64,000 nucleotides of DNA from G020348185 sp964525045 (lineage in GTDB: Bacteria; Nitrospirota; Nitrospiria; Nitrospirales; UBA8639), in contig CAZGFD010000010.1 of assembly GCA_964525045.1 (NCBI GenBank), positions 62,001-126,000 on the forward strand, given 5' to 3'. A program made the translations under genes and the position numbers. The notes beneath the pieces are model-generated. The model did not search any database and was not told the DNA's origin. It saw only the letters and a program-made list of their open reading frames with translations. Below, piece by piece: positions 44,849 through 53,768 of the stretch. Each line of letters starts with the position of its first letter. Position 1 is the stretch's first letter.

Positions 44849-45961
44849 CTAATCGAGAAATTCTCTATTAAGAATCGCGGAGACGGTAAAGATCAGAATA
44901 CCTAACATGATGACGATCCAGCCGACCAGCGCCACCGGTCGCTTAAAGATATTGCGTTCGGGTTTGGTATCGATAAATGGAAGGGCGGCAAGGAAAGCCA
45001 TAAAGGCTCCTGGGATTGCCACGGCACCGAGAAACTGACCGAATTCACCACCGAAGATTTTTAGACGCAGGAGTTGAAACAGAAACAAAAAGTACCATTC
45101 GGGTTCCGGATGGTAATCCCCTGGGTCCGGAGTCGCTTGTTCCAATAAGTGAACCGGTTCAATGAAGGCCAAACTACATATAATGAGAAAGACGCTGGCC
45201 ATGGCCACAATGTCTTTCCAAATCTGACGTGGAAAAAAATAGTCCGTTTTGGCTTTAAGTTCCTCCGGCGTTCCCCGGAATGGCCCGGCCGGCCCGGCCT
45301 TTCGAAACAAAAACAAATGTAACCCGGCCAGCCCCATCAAGGCCGCGGGTAATATCATGACGTGAATGACGAAAAATCGGCTCAGGGTCATCTGCCCTGG
45401 CGTGGGACCGCCCTTGAGGAAGCGGGCCATAAAATCACCGATGATGGGGGTCTTATCCATGATTTCCACACCCACTACTGTGGCCCAATAGGCTCGTTGG
45501 TCCCAAGGAAGGAGGTACCCCGTAAAGCCAAACGCCATCACAATGCCAAAGAGGGCCAGACCAACCAGCCATATTAACTCTCGCGGTTTTTTATAGGCCC
45601 CCCACAAAAACACTTGAGACATATGGGCAAAGACCATCACCACCATGGCCGAAGATCCCCAAAAGTGATAACTGAGCAGGAACCAGCCATAATCGACTTC
45701 GTGGATAATATATTGCGTGCTGGCATAGGCATGGTCGGTACTCGGGACATAATAAAACATTAAAAGAATCCCGGTGACCACCTGAAGAATGAAGATAAAC
45801 AGAAGGCAGGAGCCGAACGCGTAAGCCCAGCGTGATCCGCCAGGCACAGGCTCATTGAGCATTTTTGCCTGAATGTTCTTCAGACCAACTCGTTCGTCGA
45901 CAAAATCAACAACCTTTTCAAAGGCATTGGGTTGTTCAGTGGTATTGGGTTGCCCGTTCAT
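44849..45961 (-). CDS. petB: cytochrome b (cytochrome b6/subunit IV fusion type)
   Basis: 370 residues with about eight helices. It binds two b haems through His pairs in LLSYHFWGSSAMVVMVFAHM and RFFVIHVMILPAALMGLAGL (next residue His). The quinol site PEWYFLFLFQLLRLKIFGGE lies in the C-terminal (subunit IV) half; GTPEELKAKTDYFFP links the halves. It is the core of a quinol:cytochrome c oxidoreductase. The Rieske gene lies 14 bp upstream. The N-terminal 40 residues are polar and unusual. Confidence 0.93.
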   Translation of the reverse strand: MNGQPNTTEQPNAFEKVVDFVDERVGLKNIQAKMLNEPVPGGSRWAYAFGSCLLFIFILQVVTGILLMFYYVPSTDHAYASTQYIIHEVDYGWFLLSYHFWGSSAMVVMVFAHMSQVFLWGAYKKPRELIWLVGLALFGIVMAFGFTGYLLPWDQRAYWATVVGVEIMDKTPIIGDFMARFLKGGPTPGQMTLSRFFVIHVMILPAALMGLAGLHLFLFRKAGPAGPFRGTPEELKAKTDYFFPRQIWKDIVAMASVFLIICSLAFIEPVHLLEQATPDPGDYHPEPEWYFLFLFQLLRLKIFGGEFGQFLGAVAIPGAFMAFLAALPFIDTKPERNIFKRPVALVGWIVIMLGILIFTVSAILNREFLD

Positions 45962-45975
45962 AAGAACCAGAAAGA

Positions 45976-46920
45976 TTAGAGAAGTCGAATTTGGTCTTTG
46001 ACCCCAGCTTTGTATTCAACATCGATTATTTTGATATCTCCAGCCGCATTCACATCGATGGGCAAGACATCAAGGGCTCTGGGTGCCGGTCCGTCCAACA
46101 CCTTTCCGGCTTCATCATAGATACTGAGATGACAGGGGCACAAAAAGACCCCATCAGGAAAATTTTTCGTTCTCCGCCATTTATATCCACAGCCCAGATG
46201 TGGACATTTCCCTGAAAATCCGATGTAGGGAGAGTTCGCTTTGTTGACCCAAAGCAATTCGCCGCTATTCCCATAAAATTTCTTGTCTTTTCCTCCGTAC
46301 ACCGATTTCCGCACTTCGGGGGTCGCCTTCACTACCCAAATATTTTTTTCAATCTCCTGCTCCGGCATAAAAGCTTCCTTGAAGCCTCGGGTAAACTTGA
46401 ATTGGTATCCGATATTTTCTTTTTTGGCCTTGTTCACATTGCCCACGGGAAACCATTGATTATCAAACGGTCTGTACATCGGCTGCATGATATATTTCAA
46501 CACAGGATACACCAGTGGTAAGGCAATGAGCGTCCCAATGGCATGGGTCATATTGGTGAAAAACGTCCGACGGGGAACATCCCGTTCAAGACGAGGAAGA
46601 GGAACCAGAATCTCTCCTGGCTCAACATGAATATGATCTTCTAAGTGCGCAATTTCCACTTCTTTAATCGTGACATATTGATCACGTTCCAGTGTTGGGA
46701 ATTGACCAAATTCCTCTGGGGTGCATCGAAGTATGATTTCTTCTTCACTGACGACTTCCTGAATCTGTCCAATAGGAAGTTGGCGTTCAGTTCCCCGGCC
46801 GTTCGATTCCCGCACCACCACATGGCTGACCTCATGGGAAATTGGATCAACAATCACCTTGGATATAGATCCGACTTCCTGGTCAAGACAGCGGGCTTTG
46901 GCAGTTAATTTGGGTTGCAT
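45976..46920 (-). CDS. petC: Rieske iron-sulfur protein with N-terminal PRC-barrel-like domain
   Basis: 314 residues. The Rieske cluster ligands are in CPHLGC and CPCHLS (GKCPHLGCGYKWRRTKNFPD, FLCPCHLSIYDEAGKVLDGP). A membrane anchor, FFTNMTHAIGTLIALPLVYP, lies near residues 120-140. Before it sits a domain of about 100 residues resembling a PRC barrel (ARCLDQEVGSISKVIVDPIS, VSHVVVRESNGRGTERQLPI), which would face the cytoplasm and is not part of standard Rieske proteins. It passes quinol electrons from cytochrome b to the cytochromes c. Confidence 0.9.
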   Translation of the reverse strand: MQPKLTAKARCLDQEVGSISKVIVDPISHEVSHVVVRESNGRGTERQLPIGQIQEVVSEEEIILRCTPEEFGQFPTLERDQYVTIKEVEIAHLEDHIHVEPGEILVPLPRLERDVPRRTFFTNMTHAIGTLIALPLVYPVLKYIMQPMYRPFDNQWFPVGNVNKAKKENIGYQFKFTRGFKEAFMPEQEIEKNIWVVKATPEVRKSVYGGKDKKFYGNSGELLWVNKANSPYIGFSGKCPHLGCGYKWRRTKNFPDGVFLCPCHLSIYDEAGKVLDGPAPRALDVLPIDVNAAGDIKIIDVEYKAGVKDQIRLL

Positions 46921-46941
46921 TGTCTACTAGGACCTAGAAAT

Positions 46942-47751
46942 TTATTTTTTCATTTTGATTGGCTTGGGCGTATTTACTGACGTGTCCTTTAAGGTCGCGA
47001 GAAAGGCTACCAGCGCATCAACTTCCTCATCAAACATAAGATCTTTGTATTTATCCGGCATTTTACCTTTCTTAAATTGCTTTTCGAATCCTTCTGCCAT
47101 CCAAGTCTTTGGATAAAGAATCTTTTCTCTCAACTGTTCAGGCGTCATGAGATTTCCGATATTATCAAGTATAGGACCGCGTTTTTTCCCGCCCTGGCCG
47201 AACAACTTATGGCAGTTATAGCATTCCTGAAGGTCCCACTGTTCGCGCCCAAGTGCGACCAAGTCTCCGCTCGCCGCGCCCGAGGTCGAGGTTTTTTTCG
47301 CAACCTCTACCTGCGCGCCGACGCCTAGCGTATCCAGTCTCTTCGTAATGGCCATCGCCCTTTCGTTGAGCACTTTTGCGCGAGCAATGAGCTCTTCAGC
47401 CTTCCCCTTTTCGGTCATCGCCCGTCTTCGTTTCAATATCTTTTCGATTTTACCCTTTTCAATTTCCGGGTCATATTGGGGAAAACTACTGGCTCCGCCA
47501 ATGTATACTCCAGAAATGATGACATAAAACAACAATAACCCAATCAACGCTTTCGTGCCTTCCAGTCGCTTCATGGAAGGAGCATCCAGTAGGATAAACA
47601 CAAACGCTCCCAACATGGCATACATAAAAAACATTACCTGAAAGACTAAAGGGAAATGAGTGGCTCTGGCCACAACGACCAAGATGATTCCAACTAAGAC
47701 TCCAACAATTACTTTTCTCAGAATGTTTTTGGTCAGACTTTGTTCAGCCAT
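46942..47751 (-). CDS. membrane-bound monohaem cytochrome c
   Basis: 269 residues. Three N-terminal helices (VIVGVLVGIILVVVARATHF, VMFFMYAMLGAFVFILLDAP, LIGLLLFYVIISGVYIGGAS) are followed by a charged helical linker and a cytochrome c domain with CYNCH in LQECYNCHKLFGQGGKKRGP and a Met candidate in KKGKMPDKYKD. It lies directly between the Rieske gene and the second bd-like gene, a fitting place for the electron acceptor of the bc-type core. Confidence 0.87.
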   Translation of the reverse strand: MAEQSLTKNILRKVIVGVLVGIILVVVARATHFPLVFQVMFFMYAMLGAFVFILLDAPSMKRLEGTKALIGLLLFYVIISGVYIGGASSFPQYDPEIEKGKIEKILKRRRAMTEKGKAEELIARAKVLNERAMAITKRLDTLGVGAQVEVAKKTSTSGAASGDLVALGREQWDLQECYNCHKLFGQGGKKRGPILDNIGNLMTPEQLREKILYPKTWMAEGFEKQFKKGKMPDKYKDLMFDEEVDALVAFLATLKDTSVNTPKPIKMKK

Positions 47752-47769
47752 GCGTGTCTCCCTTTGTCC

Positions 47770-49482
47770 TTATTTCGCCCCTGCGGGAACAGGTCCACCT
47801 AAAGGAGCTTGGGCTTTCTCTTCAGGCACCCTCAAAGTCACAAGGATGGCAAAACTCACAACAATATAAAACAACAGCGTAACCCCAGTAATCCACCATG
47901 CGGAATAGGCCAATGTCGGCGTAAAGGCTTCCGGAGTGAAATCAGGCTTCAAATTATACACATGATAGTACTTCCTGGTGAGAGAACGCACAGTTCCCAT
48001 AAGACCCATAGTCCAAATGGCACTGAAGGCCAAGAAAATCAGGACGAACTGAGAAGCAAAATCGATTTTCCCCCAGACAATCGTTCCACCTCGAATTGCC
48101 CGATTGTAAAGAATGTAGTTGACGATCGTCAGGTAGACCAGGGTAAACGCGGCGGCATTTTTGGCAGGCATTAAGGCAAGTTCACTTGCCCAAGAGGGCA
48201 ACTCAAGGTCATGCGTCGCCAATGCCTGAGTGGCTACAAAACCATGTGGGGTCATCCAAATGCCGTCGGCCACAACAATCATGAGAAACCCTACTTTGAT
48301 CATAGTGAACGCCGACACCTTGAATCGAAGCCCCGGCAGTTTACTCAGCATGGGCGGGAGAATCACGAGCGCGGCCAAAAAGATAAGGGACTGCCATTCC
48401 GGCGGCGGGAAAAGTTTCCAGGCAATTCCCATTATGGCCGGCATCAGAATGACGGCCAGCATCACTAACCCCGATATTTTTACCTTTTCAACTCCTTGAA
48501 TCCTTTTCATACTCAGCCAGATATAATAATTACTGGCCAGAAAAATAAGACCCACCATCGCTCCCTGCATTTCGAAGAACATCGACAATTGGTCGGCCAT
48601 CATGTACGGACAGATCGAGGCATCATAGTCACAGAGTTCGTAAGCCAGGAGATAGCCCATAAAGGGCAGCAACAACAGAGCTCCCACCCCAATCATATTT
48701 CCGACGAATCCCATCCAATCATAATAGGACCGTTCTTCATCAGACCTCGAACGCATATACATATAGGCCGCAATGAGGCCTGCGATAAACCCACCGAAGG
48801 TCACATTCCCAACCAACCGGTGAAGATTGAGAGGCATCCAACTATAATTGGCGACCTTATCCCAGAGAGTGGCTGTTTGAATAAACTCAACCAGGGACAG
48901 TCCTTCGGCCGCTTTAGCAGGGGTATTCATAAATGCCGTGGGGCCATCAATCACAAACAAGGTCACGGTGCCGACGATGTTGAGGAGCACACCTAATGCG
49001 ATATGCCTGGCCTTCTTTGACCCCTTCATGGAATCCCAGGAGTAAAAGTAGGTATACAATACGATAGTTTCAAGAATGAACAGGAGGGGATAAATGACGG
49101 CAAAGATCAGGAAGAAATGTTGAATCAACCAAGTGGTAAAACCTGGATACGTGGCGAGCAGGACAAAGATGAATAGGCCACCTGTCAGCGCGGTCATGCT
49201 GTACAGGATCACGGTAACCTTAGTCACCTCTTTGGCTAATCGATCATACTTAGGATCGTTATTTTTGTAACCCAGCCACTCGGAGACCACCGCAAAAATA
49301 GGAGCTCCGAGGATAAAGGCTGCAAATAAAATATGAAGCTGGGCCACAATCCAGACCCCCGTGCGATTACCGGTATACGGGAATTCAACAGGGGGCGGAT
49401 CCGGTGCCTGTCCATAGGCAACCGCCGCACCGGCCATCAAGAAACCGGCTAATATTAGAAAACTTCGGCTTAATGTTTTCAA
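47770..49482 (-). CDS. cytochrome bd subunit I-like membrane protein
   Basis: 570 residues. It starts with a cleavable-looking signal (LILAGFLMAGAAVAYGQA), then about 14 helices. The CydA-like His regions are IVAQLHILFAAFILGAPIFA and PLNLHRLVGNVTFGGFIAGL; GIWMTPHGFVATQALA lies in the GWxxxE-like region. The canonical CydA Q-loop is not evident and no cydB is near. It is a paralogue of 42003-43877, so the operon encodes two such subunits. Likely role: membrane electron conduit in a quinol-linked complex; oxygen reduction cannot be excluded. Confidence 0.83.
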   Translation of the reverse strand: MKTLSRSFLILAGFLMAGAAVAYGQAPDPPPVEFPYTGNRTGVWIVAQLHILFAAFILGAPIFAVVSEWLGYKNNDPKYDRLAKEVTKVTVILYSMTALTGGLFIFVLLATYPGFTTWLIQHFFLIFAVIYPLLFILETIVLYTYFYSWDSMKGSKKARHIALGVLLNIVGTVTLFVIDGPTAFMNTPAKAAEGLSLVEFIQTATLWDKVANYSWMPLNLHRLVGNVTFGGFIAGLIAAYMYMRSRSDEERSYYDWMGFVGNMIGVGALLLLPFMGYLLAYELCDYDASICPYMMADQLSMFFEMQGAMVGLIFLASNYYIWLSMKRIQGVEKVKISGLVMLAVILMPAIMGIAWKLFPPPEWQSLIFLAALVILPPMLSKLPGLRFKVSAFTMIKVGFLMIVVADGIWMTPHGFVATQALATHDLELPSWASELALMPAKNAAAFTLVYLTIVNYILYNRAIRGGTIVWGKIDFASQFVLIFLAFSAIWTMGLMGTVRSLTRKYYHVYNLKPDFTPEAFTPTLAYSAWWITGVTLLFYIVVSFAILVTLRVPEEKAQAPLGGPVPAGAK

Positions 49483-49533
49483 GGGTCGTGGCCCTCCTTC
49501 TTTTGCTTTCAGTTTCCTTAACTATTCAACAGG

Positions 49534-50085
49534 TTATTCAGCACCACCTTCTTTTGAGGCTTCTCCCTCGCCGGCAGGTTCTGCCGCAGGCGCCGCTTTG
49601 CCTGCCATCCCTTGTGGTACCCACTTCTTGGCCGCGACATCATATTCTTTTCCATTGAGACCGAAGGTCGCCTCATAGGCAATCACTTTCCATCGTTCTT
49701 CTTCGGACAGTTTGGTCTTCCAGGCCTTCATTTTGGTCCCTTTTACGCCTTCCGACACACGCCAGAACCACTGAGCATCAGAATAGAGCATCATTTGTTC
49801 GGTTCGGCGAAAATCCCTGGCCCCCGCTTTGACGGGTTTGCCATCTTTTCCATGGCAACTCGCACAGTTGACATCGATATTTTGGGCACCCGTAAAAATC
49901 GCTTTTCCTTCTGCGATAACTTCTGGGTTATTCCAATAGCCCTCCGGCATATGCTTATCGGCATACTCTGCGGGGGCAGGCGGTGGCGGTTTCGGGGGTC
50001 CCTCTTCTGCACATGCCACGATCATTAGACTGACGAAGAACATACTGACCATCAAAATGGGTTTAAAGCTTTCTCTTGCGTTCAT
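49534..50085 (-). CDS. monohaem cytochrome c lipoprotein
   Basis: 183 residues. A lipoprotein signal (LMVSMFFVSLMIVAC) and a Pro-rich linker (EGPPKPPPPAPAEYADKHMP) precede a cytochrome c domain with CASCH in DVNCASCHGKDGKPVKAGAR and a Met candidate in GVKGTKMKAWKT. The C-terminus is Ala/Glu-rich. It is the first gene of the 11-gene operon. GGAGGGGG lies just before its ATG, and a 760-bp gene-free region upstream should hold the operon promoter. Confidence 0.87.
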   Translation of the reverse strand: MNARESFKPILMVSMFFVSLMIVACAEEGPPKPPPPAPAEYADKHMPEGYWNNPEVIAEGKAIFTGAQNIDVNCASCHGKDGKPVKAGARDFRRTEQMMLYSDAQWFWRVSEGVKGTKMKAWKTKLSEEERWKVIAYEATFGLNGKEYDVAAKKWVPQGMAGKAAPAAEPAGEGEASKEGGAE

Positions 50086-50846
50086 GTGCCCCCTCCGGTT
50101 GGCTTTTTGATCCTTTAAAGCCGCAATTTATTGATTATTGTTGATTTTTTCTTATCTTCTGTCATAAAAAAACGCTTTCCCCCTGCCAATCAAGCCAGGA
50201 ACAAAAGCGCCTCTCGAATTGCAAGGTCTTCCAATTCGATGAATGCCTTCTTTTTATTGCACCTGGTTATGCGATCACTCCCACTAGATAGTTTCAAAAA
50301 GGTAGCAACGGCCCTGATTTCTCCTCTGGACCACTTACTCATCATACATTCATGGGCAAAAAATTATTCATCATCTTGTCCTGTTTCTCTGACCCCACCG
50401 GCAATGCCTTCTCTCCCTTTCTCGCAACCTCGACCCTGAAAAGAAAAACGTTCGTGGACCTCATATTTCAAAAAAACTTGCTCGATGGAGAAAAGGGCAA
50501 AAAGAAGAGAAAAACTACACCGAAATCGGTGGGTCCTAAAAGAGACGTATACCTTTCACTTCCAGTTTCTCGTGAACAAAATTAGCAAGCATACCGTCTC
50601 TCAGGAGCCCCCTGGTACCATCTCACCTTCCCTGGAATAGAGACAGACCTCGGCCCAAAGTGCGAGACTTCTATCATAGACGGTGAGCCATGTCAATCAC
50701 CTAGGAAAAACTGGCATCCGTCTCAATTTTATTGGGAGAAAATCGGGAAGAACGAGTTCCCGTTAAAGGATAAGACTATCCTGGGTACGATACCCTAGGA
50801 TTTCACAAACTCTTTCCACAATCATCGAATTTTTCATCACTTCGAT
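50086..50846. other. intergenic region upstream of the respiratory operon
   Basis: About 760 bp without a supported gene; open frames here have no RBS or family features. It is expected to hold the operon promoter. I found no unambiguous -35/-10 pair. Confidence 0.45.
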
Positions 50847-51194
50847 CTAAGTCTTTCCATCATCTTTTTGTTTTTTATTATGCCAGTCCTCCCACGATTT
50901 TCCAAAAGCTGTATCTTCCCCTGAAAAGATTATGGACAGAATATCTTTATACCCCACATCCCGGGTTCCACCCTGATTTTTGGGAAATATTTTCAGAGAA
51001 GGGGTAGGTTCCTGACTATTTCGATGATACACATATCCTTCGAGACGTTCGCCGGACCGTAATTCCAAGGTCACATCTCCTCGATAATCAAAGGCCAATT
51101 CGATCACTTTATTCCGATTTTCTGCATCTTCAACCTTGAATTGTCGCCCTTCAAGGCTTTGCCCAAATTGCGAAGAGTCGGGTAGGGAAGACAT
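50847..51194 (-). CDS. small hypothetical protein
   Basis: 115 residues from ATG 51194 (MSSLPDSSQFGQSLEGRQFK). An upstream extension to 51254 is encoded by a TTTCGGG repeat and is probably not translated. The middle reads like a small beta-barrel (IELAFDYRGDVTLELRSGER, LEGYVYHRNS), reminiscent of an Sm-like or PilZ-like fold, but I cannot name the family. It lies 145 bp upstream of hpnH's stop in the opposite sense of transcription order, that is, downstream of hpnH on the same strand. Confidence 0.6.
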   Translation of the reverse strand: MSSLPDSSQFGQSLEGRQFKVEDAENRNKVIELAFDYRGDVTLELRSGERLEGYVYHRNSQEPTPSLKIFPKNQGGTRDVGYKDILSIIFSGEDTAFGKSWEDWHNKKQKDDGKT

Positions 51195-51210
51195 TATCGG
51201 GAGGGGGACT

Positions 51211-51285
51211 GGTTTCGGGTTTCGGGTTTCGGGTTTTTTAGGTAAAACACACAAGTACCCCTACTCGAGACCCGGAACCCGGAAC
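51211..51285. repeat. TTTCGGG-type intergenic repeat with inverted partner
   Basis: GGTTTCGGGTTTCGGG units (51211-51236) face CCCGGAACCCGG (51267-51282), so the stretch can fold on itself. The same motif recurs at 58029-58090 and 58861-58887. Confidence 0.6.
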
Positions 51286-51338
51286 ATTGTCAAGGCCCAT
51301 CATTCCAAGTGACTAAGATAAACAACAACGGATTAGGG

Positions 51339-52355
51339 TTACGTGGCGTTGGGGAAAAGCGTTGAACGGACGGTTCCCAAAAAACCGGATAGTGACCCGA
51401 ATGTTTCCTCAACAGCGGAAGCTTCATACCCACAGTGGACCATACAATCGCGACATTTGGGATTACGGCCGGTGCCGTATTTTTCCCATTCCGTGTCTTC
51501 CATTAACTCCTGAAAAGTTGGAGCATAGCCATCTTGAAGGAGATAGCACGGCTTTTGCCATCCAAAAATGTTGTACGTAGGGTTTCCCCACGGGGTACAT
51601 TCATAATCTCGCTTCCCCATCAGAAACTCGAGGAACAGGGGAGATTGATTAAATTGCCAACCTCGCTTTCGGTGACTCAGCAGTTGGGTGAAGAGAGCTT
51701 TGGTTCGATCGCGTTTAAGAAAACTATTTTGGTCAGGAGCCTTATCATAGCTATACCCGGGGGAAATCATCATTCCTTCGACACCTAATGCCATCATTTC
51801 GTCAAAAAATTGTCGGACTCGGGATGGATTGGCATCATCAAACAACGTGGTGTTCGTGGTGACCCGAAATCCCCGCTGAAGGGCGGAACGAATGGCCTTG
51901 ACCGCCACCTCATACACTCCATCCCGGCAGACAGCATAATCATGATCTTCTTTAAGGCCATCCATGTGGATGCTAAATGTCAAATATTTCGATGGGGTAT
52001 AGTCTGCCATTTTTCGTTCAAGGAGGATCGCATTGGTGCACAAATACACATATTTTTTTCGTTCGACCAACCCTTTGACGATCTGAGGCATTTCGGGATG
52101 GATCAGGGGTTCTCCGCCTGGGATACTGATGATCGGCGCTTCACATTCATCCGCAGCAGCCCAACATTGTTCCGGCGTTAATCGTCGGTCCAACACATGA
52201 GAGGGATATTGAATTTTCCCACAACCCGCACACTCAAGATTACACCGAAACAACGGTTCCAGCATCAGCACCAAGGGATAACGCTTCACCCCTCTGGCTT
52301 TTTGGGTGATCACATATTTTGCTACGGTAAAGGCTTGCGAAATCGGGAGTGCCAT
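51339..52355 (-). CDS. hpnH: adenosyl-hopene transferase, radical SAM
   Basis: 338 residues. It links the 5'-deoxyadenosyl group to diploptene (hopene), the first step to C35 extended hopanoids. The radical-SAM cysteines are in RCNLECAGCGKI (CxxxCxxC), with IPGGEPLIHPEM following. The C-terminal auxiliary region has CTPWGNPTYNIFGWQKPCYL and KCRDCMVHCGYEASAVEETF. Other hopanoid genes (shc, hpnG) lie about 8-10 kb upstream on the same strand, with tRNA-Cys between ispG and this gene. Confidence 0.93.
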   Translation of the reverse strand: MALPISQAFTVAKYVITQKARGVKRYPLVLMLEPLFRCNLECAGCGKIQYPSHVLDRRLTPEQCWAAADECEAPIISIPGGEPLIHPEMPQIVKGLVERKKYVYLCTNAILLERKMADYTPSKYLTFSIHMDGLKEDHDYAVCRDGVYEVAVKAIRSALQRGFRVTTNTTLFDDANPSRVRQFFDEMMALGVEGMMISPGYSYDKAPDQNSFLKRDRTKALFTQLLSHRKRGWQFNQSPLFLEFLMGKRDYECTPWGNPTYNIFGWQKPCYLLQDGYAPTFQELMEDTEWEKYGTGRNPKCRDCMVHCGYEASAVEETFGSLSGFLGTVRSTLFPNAT

Positions 52356-52410
52356 AAATCTACCCTTCTAAAGAAACGCAAATTGGGTTATTGACTCAAT
52401 ACGAATATGG

Positions 52411-52483
52411 AGGCGCCGAGCGGGTTCGAACCGCTGAATCGCAGTTTTGCAGACTGCTCCCTTAGCCACTTGGGTACGGCGCC
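52411..52483 (-). tRNA. tRNA-Cys (GCA)
   Basis: Minus strand, 73 nt. Acceptor GGCGCCG/CGGCGCC, anticodon arm GCAGT-CTGCAAA-ACTGC with anticodon GCA, T-arm GCGGTTCGAACCCGC. The CCA end is not encoded. Confidence 0.95.
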
Positions 52484-52563
52484 ATTCATCCAATTATAGT
52501 GACTGGACGTCCGCCAAAACAAGAACAGGTCAACTCTCATATACCACAGAATTCAAACCAGAA

Positions 52564-53766
52564 TCAGGACACGGTAGGAAGAACAGGAATCACTTTGGAA
52601 GAATGAGAAGTTTCTCTCCCCTTCGAACCGGAATGATGCCCCATGTCTTCCATCGGAGAAAGGGTTACCGACTGAGGGTTAGGCGCATGTTTTTGTTCCG
52701 CTTCTTTTTCTTTGGCGAGGGCTTCGACTTCTTGAACCAGGGTCTCCATTAATTCTTCAGAAGGGACTTTTCTGACAAGCTGGCCTTTTTTAAAAAGGAT
52801 TCCAACTCCCTGTCCCCCCGCAATTCCAATATCGGCCTCTTTTCCTTCTCCAATCCCGTTCACCACACAGCCGAGAACCGACACCGTCAAGGGTGTGTGA
52901 ATATGCCCCAGACGTTGTTCCAATTCATTAGCCATTCGCACAACATCGATTTCCACTCGACCGCAGGTCGGACATGCGATGACATTGACTCCCCGATGGC
53001 GCAGTTCAAGTGATTTTAATATTTCAAACCCTACTCGAACTTCTTCGACCGGATCCGCAGCCAGGGACACTCGAATCGTGTCTCCGATCCCATTCATCAA
53101 CAGCCAGCCAATGCCAAGGGAGGATTTTATTGAACCGGTCTGGATGGTCCCGGCTTCGGTGATTCCCAGATGTAGAGGATAGTCAGATTGATTGGCGAAG
53201 TGCCAGTAGGCATCGATGGCCATATGCACGTCAGACGCCTTCAGCGAAACTTTCATATTGGTAAATCCAACATCCTCCAAGGCTCGAACCGTCATCAACG
53301 CTGATTCCGCCAAGGCTTCGGCGGTCGGATATCCATATTTCTCCAACAAGTGTCGTTCGAGTGACCCGGCATTCACACCAATCCGAAGTGGAATTCCGTG
53401 ATCCTCCACGGCTTTGACGACTTCCATGAGCTTCCACCAGGGGCCAATATTTCCAGGATTTATTCGGACACAATCGACAACCTCGGCAGCTTGTAACGCG
53501 AGCCGGTGATCAAAATGAATATCGGCAATGAGGGGCACGGTCATCTGGGATTTGATCTTTGACAGGGCGGTAGCCGCCTCCTGATCCGGGACGGCAACTC
53601 GAATGAGCTCACATCCCGCCTGTTCCAATCGGCGGATTTGTTCAACAGTACCGGCCACATCACTGGGATGGGGAATCGTCATGGATTGGACGGCAATTGG
53701 GGCTCCCCCCCCTATGGGAACGGACCCTACATGTATTTGTTTGGTCTTACGTCTAGAAATATGCAT
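52564..53766 (-). CDS. ispG: 4-hydroxy-3-methylbut-2-en-1-yl diphosphate synthase
   Basis: 400 residues; the 4Fe-4S reductase of the MEP isoprenoid pathway (GcpE). The N-terminal TIM barrel has VGSVPIGGGAPIAVQSMTIP and PLIADIHFDHRLALQAAEVV; the C-terminal cluster domain has CPTCGRVEID and GCVVNGIGEGKEADIGIAGG, supplying the three Cys ligands. The C-terminus is about 30 residues longer than in E. coli and polar. It starts 2 bp after the dxs stop, so the two MEP genes are translationally coupled and feed hopanoid and quinone synthesis. Confidence 0.95.
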   Translation of the reverse strand: MHISRRKTKQIHVGSVPIGGGAPIAVQSMTIPHPSDVAGTVEQIRRLEQAGCELIRVAVPDQEAATALSKIKSQMTVPLIADIHFDHRLALQAAEVVDCVRINPGNIGPWWKLMEVVKAVEDHGIPLRIGVNAGSLERHLLEKYGYPTAEALAESALMTVRALEDVGFTNMKVSLKASDVHMAIDAYWHFANQSDYPLHLGITEAGTIQTGSIKSSLGIGWLLMNGIGDTIRVSLAADPVEEVRVGFEILKSLELRHRGVNVIACPTCGRVEIDVVRMANELEQRLGHIHTPLTVSVLGCVVNGIGEGKEADIGIAGGQGVGILFKKGQLVRKVPSEELMETLVQEVEALAKEKEAEQKHAPNPQSVTLSPMEDMGHHSGSKGRETSHSSKVIPVLPTVS

Positions 53767-53768
53767 GC

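Noticed and set aside
42003..49482. Canonical cytochrome bd oxidase
   Set aside because: CydA-like proteins are present but no CydB or CydX and no evident Q-loop; linkage to cytochrome b and Rieske genes argues for a different complex.
50131..50585. Two overlapping plus-strand frames upstream of the respiratory operon
   Set aside because: No RBS, no domain, and biased Lys/Phe composition of AT-rich intergenic DNA.
51211..51240. CRISPR-like array of TTTCGGG repeats
   Set aside because: Units are 7-8 bases and contiguous with no unique spacers; no cas genes in the window.
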